Made by a program: the position numbers and the translations under genes. 40,849 bases of DNA from Prevotella sp. (lineage in GTDB: Bacteria; Bacteroidota; Bacteroidia; Bacteroidales; Bacteroidaceae). The notes beneath the pieces are model-generated. The model was not told the DNA's origin and did not search any database. It worked only from the letters and a program-made list of their open reading frames with translations. The stretch is taken from NCBI GenBank assembly GCA_017413085.1, contig JAFPVC010000012.1, positions 1-40,849 on the forward strand, given 5' to 3'. This document shows, one piece after another, positions 33,935-40,849 of the stretch (position 1 is its first letter; each line of letters begins with the position of its first letter).

Positions 33935-34230
33935 ATGTCACGAAAAAGACCGTATTGCTGACAAAGTGATTTTCCATACCGCCAAAATACTGGCGTATTT
34001 CAAAAAATCTTTCCCGCAGTTTCGTACAGCGGAAACATGGCAATTTTGTTAATTCCTTTCAAATCAGCCATTTAGATTTTAGGATATTTTCCGCCACTGT
34101 AATCAGCACTTAATTACAACGTAATTGAGGCTTGATTACAACGTAATTGAGGCTTGATTACAGTGTAATTGAGGCCTGATTACAGTGTAATCAGGGGCAA
34201 ATTACAGTGTAAAAGCATACTGATTACAAC
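33935..34230. repeat. Extragenic element B with six 22-bp palindromic tandem units
   Basis: Begins 12 bp after the permease stop with ATGTCACGAAAAAG and then GTGATTTTCCATACCGCC, both matching element A at 11848. The array at 34099-34230 has exactly six 22-nt units: GTAATCAG-CAC-TTAATTAC..., then three GTAATTGAGGC(T/C)TGATTAC-type units, then two more divergent ones. The box-to-array distance is ~160 nt, against ~150 nt in element A. Confidence 0.87.
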
Positions 34231-34231
34231 G

Positions 34232-34279
34232 AAAAACCGTAGCAAGTCCATAAAACTTGCTACGGTTTTCTATTTTTTT
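34232..34279 (+). terminator. Terminator after the sugar operon
   Basis: AAAACCGTAGCAAG (34233-34246) pairs with CTTGCTACGGTTTT (34256-34269), a 14-bp stem, followed by CTATTTTTTT. It directly follows the last 22-bp unit. Confidence 0.9.
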
Positions 34280-34457
34280 ATGGTTTTGCCAACACTTCAC
34301 TCGTGATTTTGTTGCAAGGTTACTTCTAGATTGCACACTGGAGACGACTATTTGAAAATATCATTCTGTAAGCAAAACCGCCAGAATAGTGTCAAAGTGT
34401 AATTTCTTGCTTTCTAATTCTTATTCCTTATAATTATGCGAATTGATGTATGGAAAA

Positions 34458-34489
34458 TTTGGCGGTTTGGATAAAAAGTTGTAAATTTG
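34458..34489 (+). promoter_or_regulatory. Perfect promoter with no gene behind it
   Basis: TTTG (34458-34461) and TAAATTTG (34482-34489), 20 nt apart. The transcript would run antisense into the decayed surface-protein remnant, and no plausible plus-strand gene starts before 35062. Confidence 0.75.
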
Positions 34490-34526
34490 CAAACAAGAAC
34501 AGTTGAAGCTATTACCGCATGGTAAT

Positions 34527-34547
34527 TGTGCATTGTGCATTGTGCAT
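34527..34547. repeat. Three-copy 7-nt repeat (TGTGCAT)
   Basis: Same unit as in the ATPase/DUF4435 junction (13252-13300); it ends 2 bp before the stop of the peptide remnant. Confidence 0.85.
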
Positions 34548-34549
34548 TG

Positions 34550-34920
34550 TTATTCCCACTCACTTGCCCAGCCACCAAACTCCTTGGCGCGGGGCTGTTC
34601 TTACTCTATCACTACAGTCTTGTCATTATGTATATACATACCTTTCTTTGAAGGCTTGCCACTCAGGCGGATGCCGCTGACGGTATGCCAACTATCAGCA
34701 TTGTCATTCTGCATTATGAATTATGAATTCCAGTGGCCTCCTCGTCGTCCTCACCAAAGTCGATGACGAATCCCGTGATGCCCTTAGGTATGAAGTTGTT
34801 TTCTATGCTACGGTCATAAGTCAGGTCATTACCTAATGCGAAGTATTTGCCATTGTAACTGTTGCCTTCTGACACCTGCTGCGACAGATAGTTCATGGCT
34901 GTAGTATTGGTGATGATATT
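34550..34920 (-). pseudogene. Decayed surface-protein plus peptide gene remnant
   Basis: Reading leftwards, 34920-34714 encodes a GLUG-type entry (NIITNTTAMNYLSQQ, KYFALGNDLTYDRS) fused directly to a C-terminal segment (GFVIDFGEDDEEATGI), so the middle of the gene is deleted. A 7-nt repeat at the linker (AATTCAT, AATTCAT, AATGCAG) then brings a stop. In another frame the tail continues as WHTVSGIRLSGKPSKKGMY and ends in VVIE-stop at 34601. The very next codons (34600-34550) encode EQPRAKEFGGWASEWE, matching the C-terminus of the 60-residue peptide at 2503. The order surface protein then peptide is kept, but both are truncated. Confidence 0.85.
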
Positions 34921-35015
34921 ACAAAAAAAATTCTAACCATCAAACAATATCAGCACTATATTGCAGAAAAACAGGACAAAAGGCACATTATTTTTAAGTT
35001 AACCCATTTTTTCAG

Positions 35016-35023
35016 TAACTTTG
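35016..35023 (+). promoter_or_regulatory. -7 box of the zinc dehydrogenase gene
   Basis: TAACTTTG, 38 bp before the ATG; T-rich sequence stands where TTTG is expected. Confidence 0.65.
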
Positions 35024-35061
35024 TAGTTTAATATTGAACATGACGAAATAACAGAGAAACA

Positions 35062-36081
35062 ATGAAAGCAATTCAGATTTCACACTCACAGGAGTTGAAC
35101 ATCATCGACATTGAGAAACCGCAAGCCCCAGAGGCCGGCGAGGTGCTTCTGAAACTGGAATACGTAGGTTTCTGCGGTTCCGACATCAATACGTTCATGG
35201 GCAGAAACACCATGGCGCTCAACCCCGTAATACCCGGCCATGAGATAGGCGCCGTGATAGAAGCCGTGGGCAGCGGCGTACCCGACAACCTGAAGCCAGG
35301 CATGGTGGTGACATGCAACCCCTACACCAACTGCAAGCACTGCGCATCGTGCCGCAACGGCAGAGTGAACGCCTGTCAGCACAACGAGACACTGGGCGTA
35401 CAGCGCAACGGTGCAATGAAAGAATACATAGTGATGCCGTGGGAGAAGATTATCCCGGCCGGCAGCCTTACGGCAAAGACCAGTGCGCTCATCGAGCCGA
35501 TGAGCGTTGGTTTCCATGCCGTAAGCCGTGCACAGGTGACTGACGTAGACGTTGTGATGGTCATAGGCTGCGGCATGGTTGGAATGGGTGCCATAGTACG
35601 CGCTGTGACACGTGGAGCCACCGTGATTGCCGCCGACATCGACGATGAGAAACTGGCACTGGCAAAGCAGATGGGAGCCGCATACGCCATAAACACAAAA
35701 ACGGAGGATGCGCACCAACGCCTTGCCGACATCACTGGCGGCTTCGGCCCCGACGTGGTGATTGAGGCTGTGGGCAATCCCTTCACTTACCAGATGGCAG
35801 TGAACGAAGTGGCATTCACCGGACGCGTGGTCTGCATAGGCTATGCCAAGAGTGACGTGACATTCCAGACCAAACTATTCGTGCAGAAGGAACTCGACAT
35901 CCGTGGTTCACGCAATGCCACGCCAGAAGATTTTCGTGGAGTGATACGCTACCTTGAGCGCGGCACCTGCCCTGTAGAAGAACTGATTACGAAGGTTATC
36001 CGTCCGGAGGAAGCACTCGACACCATGCGCTGGTGGAGCGAGAACCCCGGCAAGGTGTTCAGGATATTGGTTAAATTCTAA
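35062..36081 (+). CDS. Zinc-dependent medium-chain alcohol dehydrogenase
   Basis: 339 residues. Catalytic zinc ligands Cys38 (GFCGSD), His60 and Glu61 (GHEIG). The structural zinc site is Cys91, 94, 97 and 105. The Rossmann motif GCGMVGMGAIV is followed by an acidic AADIDD, which favours NAD. Resembles threonine/sorbitol-type sugar alcohol dehydrogenases. Its position 1.1 kb behind the permease suggests it belongs to the same catabolic pathway, oxidising a later keto-deoxy intermediate, though it has its own promoter. Exact substrate is inferred. Confidence 0.88.
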   Translation: MKAIQISHSQELNIIDIEKPQAPEAGEVLLKLEYVGFCGSDINTFMGRNTMALNPVIPGHEIGAVIEAVGSGVPDNLKPGMVVTCNPYTNCKHCASCRNGRVNACQHNETLGVQRNGAMKEYIVMPWEKIIPAGSLTAKTSALIEPMSVGFHAVSRAQVTDVDVVMVIGCGMVGMGAIVRAVTRGATVIAADIDDEKLALAKQMGAAYAINTKTEDAHQRLADITGGFGPDVVIEAVGNPFTYQMAVNEVAFTGRVVCIGYAKSDVTFQTKLFVQKELDIRGSRNATPEDFRGVIRYLERGTCPVEELITKVIRPEEALDTMRWWSENPGKVFRILVKF

Positions 36082-36101
36082 ATCAATGCATAATGCCATG
36101 T

Positions 36102-36149
36102 AAAAAAGATTGTGGTGTTTATTCTGTCTGCACAGGATAAACACCACAA
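36102..36149. terminator. Strong convergent terminator
   Basis: TTGTGGTGTTTATTCTGT (36110-36127) pairs with ACAGGATAAACACCACAA (36132-36149), an 18-bp stem with one wobble and a 4-nt loop. On the minus strand it runs into TCTTTTTTAC. It serves the converging zinc dehydrogenase and HEAT-repeat genes. Confidence 0.9.
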
Positions 36150-36205
36150 TTACTATATAACATATTGAACGCAGATAAAAAAAACTGCGTAATCCTTAGC
36201 GAGAT

Positions 36206-37390
36206 TTACTTCTTGAGCTTTCTCTCTATTGCGCTGAGCACGAGGTTCTGCTTCTTGTCAGCTGCGTTGGCCTTAACAGCACTCTGCACCTTCTCAAGGT
36301 CAGCCTTGGTGCCGAGCTTGTCGATTACGTCGATGGCGCCAGAGCGTCCGAGCCAGTTGGCATTAGCATCAGTAGCGATGTCGGTCATCAGCTTGATATA
36401 CTCGTCAACCTTGAAATATGTAGCCTTGGCCTTCCATGCGCCGAAAGAGCTCTCAGCCTGTGTGCGAAGCTCACCTACAGAGTTCCATGCAGGAACGTTC
36501 TCCGTACGTGGTTTCTTTGACAAGTATGCTATGGTAGCGTCGTATGCAGCCTTGCTGGTGTGCTTGTGGAATGGGAAGTCATACCACAGTTTGTAGAGGC
36601 TTCTCATGCAGTCTGCATGAAGCTTATACTGCTTGTCGTCGTTGAGCACCTTGACAAGTTCGGGGATAAACGACTCATCCTCCAGTTTGCCCACAGAACC
36701 AAGCATTGCACCACGCACGTCGTCATCCTTATCATTAATGAGGGTCTTGGCAGCATCTGTCACACCAGGCACGCCGATGCTCCAATAGTTACCCACAGCC
36801 CATGCCACAACCTTACGGATGTTCTTGTTGTCGCTCTTGAGCTGTCCGAGCACGAACTTGGCAGCATCCTCTTTCTTCAGCTCGTTTGACAGAGCCCTTA
36901 CGCCCTCCTTGATTACGAACGGATCCTGCTCGTTGGCAAGGATGCCAGTCAGTTTGGCAACATTCTCCTTAGAGAGGCCAAACAGCGAAGAGAACTGTCC
37001 CATGGCCATACCGCGCACCTGTGGAGACGGATTGGTCAGCAGCTTCTCCTGAATGGCAGAAGCATTAGACGGACGCTTGTGGTTCTTCATAATGGCAGTT
37101 CTTGCACGGCCTATAGGGTTGGACTCCAACTCAAGCTTGCCCTGATTGATGGGCACCTTTGAATAGGCCAGCCAGAGAGCCTCATACTCATCGTCAGAAA
37201 GCGGTTGGTCTGCCGGTGTAGTAATCATGCTCACCAGTCCTTCCTCACTAAACTCAACGCTGTTGAGCAACTTCATTGCAGGACTCTCGTCTGAGTTCTC
37301 CGCAGTGGCATCGGTTTTGGTCTTGTTACCGCAAGCCGTCATTCCCAAAAGCACAGCGGCCATCGAGAACATAAAGAGAATTTTCTTCAT
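36206..37390 (-). CDS. HEAT-repeat lipoprotein
   Basis: 394 residues. Lipobox LLGMTAC with Cys20, then a Thr/Glu/Asp-rich linker and about six HEAT-like helical repeats from residue 110 on (SPQVRGMAMGQFSSLFG, NIRKVVAWAVGNYWSIG, DDVRGAMLGSVGKLEDESF). Such scaffolds bind partner proteins at the membrane or in the periplasm. No enzyme motif. It starts 52 bp after the Nudix gene, in the same direction. Confidence 0.85.
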   Translation of the reverse strand: MKKILFMFSMAAVLLGMTACGNKTKTDATAENSDESPAMKLLNSVEFSEEGLVSMITTPADQPLSDDEYEALWLAYSKVPINQGKLELESNPIGRARTAIMKNHKRPSNASAIQEKLLTNPSPQVRGMAMGQFSSLFGLSKENVAKLTGILANEQDPFVIKEGVRALSNELKKEDAAKFVLGQLKSDNKNIRKVVAWAVGNYWSIGVPGVTDAAKTLINDKDDDVRGAMLGSVGKLEDESFIPELVKVLNDDKQYKLHADCMRSLYKLWYDFPFHKHTSKAAYDATIAYLSKKPRTENVPAWNSVGELRTQAESSFGAWKAKATYFKVDEYIKLMTDIATDANANWLGRSGAIDVIDKLGTKADLEKVQSAVKANAADKKQNLVLSAIERKLKK

Positions 37391-37442
37391 TTCTTGTTTT
37401 GGTTTTTTGATTATTTTTTTGTCAATTCACTTTAGGCGGGGA

Positions 37443-37889
37443 TTAAATATCCCCACCTTTAATTTCCAACATTCTTGATTGTACATCCTTCATAATGTCA
37501 GCATGATCAAAAGCCAACGGTGGCAGTTCTGACAGTTTGAACCAGGACGCCTTTGCCGCATCATCCAAACCGCAGACCTCTGCTGCTTCATCCATAAAGG
37601 CAAGGTAAGCCACGGTAATGGTGCGCCCACGAGGATCGCGATCCACTTTTGAATATGCACCAATCTGGTGAACATCTGTCACCTTCAGACCCGTTTCTTC
37701 TTCCAATTCCCTAATGGCACACTGTTCTGTTGTCTCATCCATGTCAAGGAAGCCGCCGGGAAAAGCCCAGCATCCCTTGTATGGGTCGAAGCCTCGCTGG
37801 ATAAGGAGCACCCTGGGAGCCGCCTCCCTTGTTATCACCACGCAGTCGGCAGTGACAGCAGGCCTTGGATATTCGTATGTGTATGCCAT
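37443..37889 (-). CDS. Nudix hydrolase
   Basis: 148 residues. The full Nudix box runs from Gly45 to about residue 67: GGFLDMDE, then REL-EEETGL. The N-terminal part ADCVVIT-x-VLLIQRGFDPYKGCWAFPGG is typical of the MutT/ADP-ribose pyrophosphatase branch. Cleaves a nucleoside diphosphate linked to some group; substrate not determinable. The GGGGAT-ATTTA-ATCCCC hairpin at its stop (37437-37453) may mark the 3' end. Confidence 0.92.
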   Translation of the reverse strand: MAYTYEYPRPAVTADCVVITREAAPRVLLIQRGFDPYKGCWAFPGGFLDMDETTEQCAIRELEEETGLKVTDVHQIGAYSKVDRDPRGRTITVAYLAFMDEAAEVCGLDDAAKASWFKLSELPPLAFDHADIMKDVQSRMLEIKGGDI

Positions 37890-37936
37890 AGTCCTTGTTC
37901 TAAATAATGTGCCTAAAAGAAAACAGTCATAAGAGT

Positions 37937-40555
37937 TTACAGCTGTGCCAGCTCTATTACCTTGTCAACGGCTTCTTTCAGACCGTCGGCATTCTTGCCG
38001 CCGGCTGTAGCGAAGTGCGGCTGGCCACCACCGCCACCCTGGATGAGTTTGCCTGCCTCGCGTACTATCTGACCAGCATGCTTGCCTTCCTTGACAAGGT
38101 CGTCGGAGAAGGCTACGGTGAGTGTCGGCTTGCCTCCTACAGCACAGCCGATGGCTACGAGCAGGTGCTCAGGGAACTGCGCACGCAACTGGAATGCCAT
38201 GTCCTTGGCGTTCTGTGCCTCGATTGGCAGTACACCACAGACAACCTTGGTACCGTTGATGTCCTTGGCGTTCTTTATCAATTCCTCCTTGAACTGCGAA
38301 GCCTTCTGGGACTTGAACTCCTCTACCTGTGCCTGCAGTTCCTTGTTCTCGCTGATGGCCTTCGTGATGGTCTCAAGCAGATTCGGGGTGTTGTTGAACA
38401 ATGCACGCAGGTCATTCTGAAGGTCTTGTGCCATGTCCATGAGTTTCTCAACGGCAGCACCCGTGATTGCCTCGATACGGCGAACGCCGGCTGCCACGCT
38501 GCTCTCAGAAGTGATGCGCACCATACCTATCTGGCCTGTGGCCTTGGCATGGCAGCCACCGCAGAACTCTACAGAAGAACCGAACTTAACCACGCGGACC
38601 TTGTCGCCGTACTTCTCACCGAAGAGGGCAATGGCACCGAGCTGCTTGGCTTCCTCTATCGGAGTGTTGCGGAACTCCTGCAAAGGTATGTTCTCACGTA
38701 TGCGGGCATTGACGATGTGCTCCACCTCGCGCAACTGCTCCGGCGTTACCTTCTCGAAATGTGAGAAGTCGAAACGCAGGTAGTCGGCCGTCACAAGCGA
38801 ACCCTTCTGCTCTACATGCTCGCCGAGCACCTCGCGCAGAGCCTGGTCAAGCAGGTGGGTACATGTGTGGTTGCTCTCCACCGCACGGCGGCGGTCGGTG
38901 TCAACGCAAGCCATGAACTCTGCCTCCGGCTGCTGTGGAATCTTGTCAACGATGTGTATGGCAACGCCGTTCTCCTTCTTAGTGTCGAGCACCTTTATCT
39001 CCTCGTTCTCAGAAACAAGTACGCCGGTGTCGCCAACCTCACCGCCCATCTCTCCATAGAACGGAGTCTGGTCGAGAATCATCTCGTAGGCAGTGCCTTT
39101 CTTCTGCTTCACCTCGCGGTATTTCACGATGTGACAAGGATATTCAGTATAGTCGTAGCCAACGAACAGGCTTTCCTCTGTTTCGTTCACTACATTCCAG
39201 TCACCCAATTTCACCTCTGCAGCGTTGCGTGCGCGGTTCTTCTGCTCCTGCATGCACTTGTCGAAGCCCTGCTCGTCAACGGTCATGTTCTGCTCACGGC
39301 AGATGAGTTCGGTAAGGTCGAGAGGGAATCCGAAGGTGTCGAACAGAGTAAACGCCTTGTCGCCGGCAATCTCTGTCTTGCCTGCAGCCTTGGTCTCGTC
39401 GATTACGCCCTGCAGAAGTTTGATACCGTTCTCCAGTGTGCGCAGGAATGAAGACTCCTCCTCCTGCATCACCTTCATGATGAGTTTCTGCTGTGCTGGC
39501 AGTTCTGGGAATGCCTCGCCCATCTCCTCCACAAGAACCGGCACGAGTTTGTATATGAAAGCCTCCTTCTGTCCGAGGAACGTATATCCGTAGCGCACGG
39601 CACGGCGCAGTATGCGGCGAATGACATATCCAGCCTTTGCGTTTGACGGCAGCTGTCCGTCGGCGATAGCGAAGGCGATGGCACGGAGGTGGTCAACGAT
39701 TACGCGCAGTGCGATGTCCTTCTTCTCGTCGTCACCATACTTGCAGCCGGCCATCTGTGCCATTGCACTGATAAGCGGCTGGAACACGTCGGTGTCGTAG
39801 TTTGATGTCTTGCCCTGCAGTGTGCGCACCAGTCGCTCGAAGCCCATGCCGGTGTCGATAACCTTTGCCGGCAGTCCCTCAAGCGAACCGTCAGCCTTGC
39901 GGTTGAACTGCATGAACACGAGGTTCCATATCTCGATTACCTGCGGGTGGTCTTTGTTTACGAGTTCACGGCCAGGCACCTTAGGCTTCTCCTCTGCAGA
40001 GCGGCTGTCAACGTGGAGCTCAGAGCATGGACCGCACGGACCAGTGTCGCCCATCTCCCAGAAGTTGTCATGCTTGTTTCCGTTGATGATATGATCCTTT
40101 GGCAGGAACTGCTCCCAGATGCTTGCGGCCTCGTCGTCGCGCGCCAGTCCTTCCTCAGGTGAACCCTCGAAGACTGTGGCGTAGAGGTCTGCCGGGTCAA
40201 TCTTCAGCACATCCACGATATACTCCCATGCCCATGATATGGCCTCTTTCTTGAAGTAGTCGCCAAACGACCAGTTGCCAAGCATCTCAAACATGGTGTG
40301 GTGGTAAGTGTCGTGTCCTACCTCCTCAAGGTCGTTGTGCTTGCCGCTTACGCGCAGACACTTCTGCGTGTCGGCCTGACGGCGGCATTTTGGTGTGGCG
40401 TTGCCGAGGATGATGTCCTTAAACTGGTTCATGCCGGCGTTGGTAAACATCAGCGTCGGGTCGTCCTTAACTACCATCGGTGCCGAGGGCACGATGAGGT
40501 GTTCCTTGCTTTCAAAGAATTTCTTGAAAGACTCGCGTATTTCTTTTGCTGTCAT
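37937..40555 (-). CDS. alaS: Alanyl-tRNA synthetase
   Basis: 872 residues (E. coli 876). The class II catalytic domain starts [19 protein letters not shown]. The tRNA-recognition region is in the middle, and the editing domain has the zinc ligands in [11 protein letters not shown] and [13 protein letters not shown] (a CxxxH with an additional Cys where Thr is common). The C-terminal C-Ala domain contains [14 protein letters not shown]. Own promoter at 40627-40657. Confidence 0.98.
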   Translation of the reverse strand: MTAKEIRESFKKFFESKEHLIVPSAPMVVKDDPTLMFTNAGMNQFKDIILGNATPKCRRQADTQKCLRVSGKHNDLEEVGHDTYHHTMFEMLGNWSFGDYFKKEAISWAWEYIVDVLKIDPADLYATVFEGSPEEGLARDDEAASIWEQFLPKDHIINGNKHDNFWEMGDTGPCGPCSELHVDSRSAEEKPKVPGRELVNKDHPQVIEIWNLVFMQFNRKADGSLEGLPAKVIDTGMGFERLVRTLQGKTSNYDTDVFQPLISAMAQMAGCKYGDDEKKDIALRVIVDHLRAIAFAIADGQLPSNAKAGYVIRRILRRAVRYGYTFLGQKEAFIYKLVPVLVEEMGEAFPELPAQQKLIMKVMQEEESSFLRTLENGIKLLQGVIDETKAAGKTEIAGDKAFTLFDTFGFPLDLTELICREQNMTVDEQGFDKCMQEQKNRARNAAEVKLGDWNVVNETEESLFVGYDYTEYPCHIVKYREVKQKKGTAYEMILDQTPFYGEMGGEVGDTGVLVSENEEIKVLDTKKENGVAIHIVDKIPQQPEAEFMACVDTDRRRAVESNHTCTHLLDQALREVLGEHVEQKGSLVTADYLRFDFSHFEKVTPEQLREVEHIVNARIRENIPLQEFRNTPIEEAKQLGAIALFGEKYGDKVRVVKFGSSVEFCGGCHAKATGQIGMVRITSESSVAAGVRRIEAITGAAVEKLMDMAQDLQNDLRALFNNTPNLLETITKAISENKELQAQVEEFKSQKASQFKEELIKNAKDINGTKVVCGVLPIEAQNAKDMAFQLRAQFPEHLLVAIGCAVGGKPTLTVAFSDDLVKEGKHAGQIVREAGKLIQGGGGGQPHFATAGGKNADGLKEAVDKVIELAQL

Positions 40556-40626
40556 TTATTTTTTTCGTATATTTATTTGCTCAGCCATTCACCACAAGAC
40601 TTGTGGCATACATTACAATTTTCGTG

Positions 40627-40657
40627 CAAAATTAAGAAAAAAAAACGATACCACAAA
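40627..40657 (-). promoter_or_regulatory. alaS promoter
   Basis: TTTG (40657-40654) and TAATTTTG (40634-40627) on the minus strand, 19 nt apart. Confidence 0.85.
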
Positions 40658-40713
40658 GATTTTTAAGAGAAAAGACCCAATCACGCATGTATTTTATGTA
40701 TTTTACACTATTA

Positions 40714-40849
40714 CTGTCCGCTAAACATTGAAGGCCCATTAACAAATTAGGGCTGGCACTTGTATTGGTGTCAGCCCTTTTTTGGTTATCTTTGCAGTTG
40801 ACTAGAAAACAAACATAACCATGGGCAAAAGTACACATTTTTTCGGACA
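40714..40849 (+). mobile_element. Probable left end of an insertion sequence (partial)
   Basis: From CTGTCCGCTAAACATTG (40714) the sequence is compact: a strong hairpin AGGGCTGGCAC / GTGTCAGCCCT (40749-40778) followed by T6, a TATCTTTG box (40789-40796), and a short leader to an ATG. This layout and the protein start match IS4-type elements of Bacteroidales as I remember them. The exact boundary is a guess because the right end is outside the window. Confidence 0.5.
40821..40849 (+). CDS. Start of an IS4-like transposase (partial)
   Basis: Nine codons are visible, MGKSTHFFG, which resemble the N-terminus of DUF4372-containing IS4-family transposases (MGKST-F-GQP). The gene continues beyond the right edge. 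Confidence 0.5.

Noticed and set aside
34503-34766. Plus-strand 87-residue gene behind the orphan promoter
   Set aside because: It starts with TTG, is antisense to the recognisable tail of a surface-protein remnant, and has no protein-like pattern.

Overview
The window reads as Bacteroidetes, most likely Prevotellaceae (Prevotella/Segatella type). The reasons are: many promoters with a TAnnTTTG -7 box and a TTTG box 19-20 bp upstream; little use of Shine-Dalgarno sites; Bacteroidales-type proteins (DUF4348 lipoprotein, DUF4924, short FolK, DUF4435 with an ATPase); and large surface proteins with GLUG or BspA-type leucine-rich modules and a shared C-terminal tail. No database search was run; product names come from recognised motifs.

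Layout. 1-2.5 kb: edge of a small CxxC protein, then dnaK. 2.5-10.8 kb (all minus): a probable operon of iron alcohol dehydrogenase, a FolK-TPR fusion, a BspA-like LRR surface protein, a large GLUG surface protein and a 60-residue peptide. 10.9-15.1 kb: a Fic protein flanked by 76-bp direct repeats that each carry a promoter, a 22-bp palindromic tandem array, an ATPase/DUF4435 pair resembling PARIS (AriA/AriB), and an exported metallo-hydrolase. 15.3-19.6 kb: a second surface-protein cluster ending in a second peptide of the same family. 19.9-21.4 kb: a frameshifted small gene, a VapD module and a YafQ/RelE-type toxin-antitoxin pair. 21.7-28.3 kb: housekeeping genes on the minus strand (prfC, rarA, PhnP-like hydrolase, murB, DUF4348 lipoprotein, hisH) and tRNA-Lys(CTT). 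28.5-36.1 kb (plus strand): LysE-type exporter and DUF4924, then an AraC regulator and an oxidative sugar cluster (aldo/keto reductase, amidohydrolase-type lactonase, FucP-type permease, zinc dehydrogenase) that looks like non-phosphorylating L-fucose catabolism. This cluster is interrupted by a second 22-bp array and a decayed surface-protein gene. 36.2-40.6 kb: HEAT-repeat lipoprotein, Nudix hydrolase and alaS. The last ~135 bp look like the left end of an IS with a transposase start.

Main points of interest: (1) two loci carry the same ~300-bp element with 5 and 6 exact-length copies of a 22-bp palindromic unit; (2) four-copy 7-nt repeats lie inside two surface-protein genes just before their C-terminal tail, so gain or loss of one unit would change the frame; (3) another 7-nt array spans exactly from the stop of the ATPase gene to the start codon of DUF4435 and creates coupled mini-ORFs; (4) the pairing of a large surface protein with a short MKKEYKYPSIEVL peptide occurs twice intact and once as a fused remnant; (5) direct repeats typical of AraC operators sit where the -33 box of the sugar operon should be.
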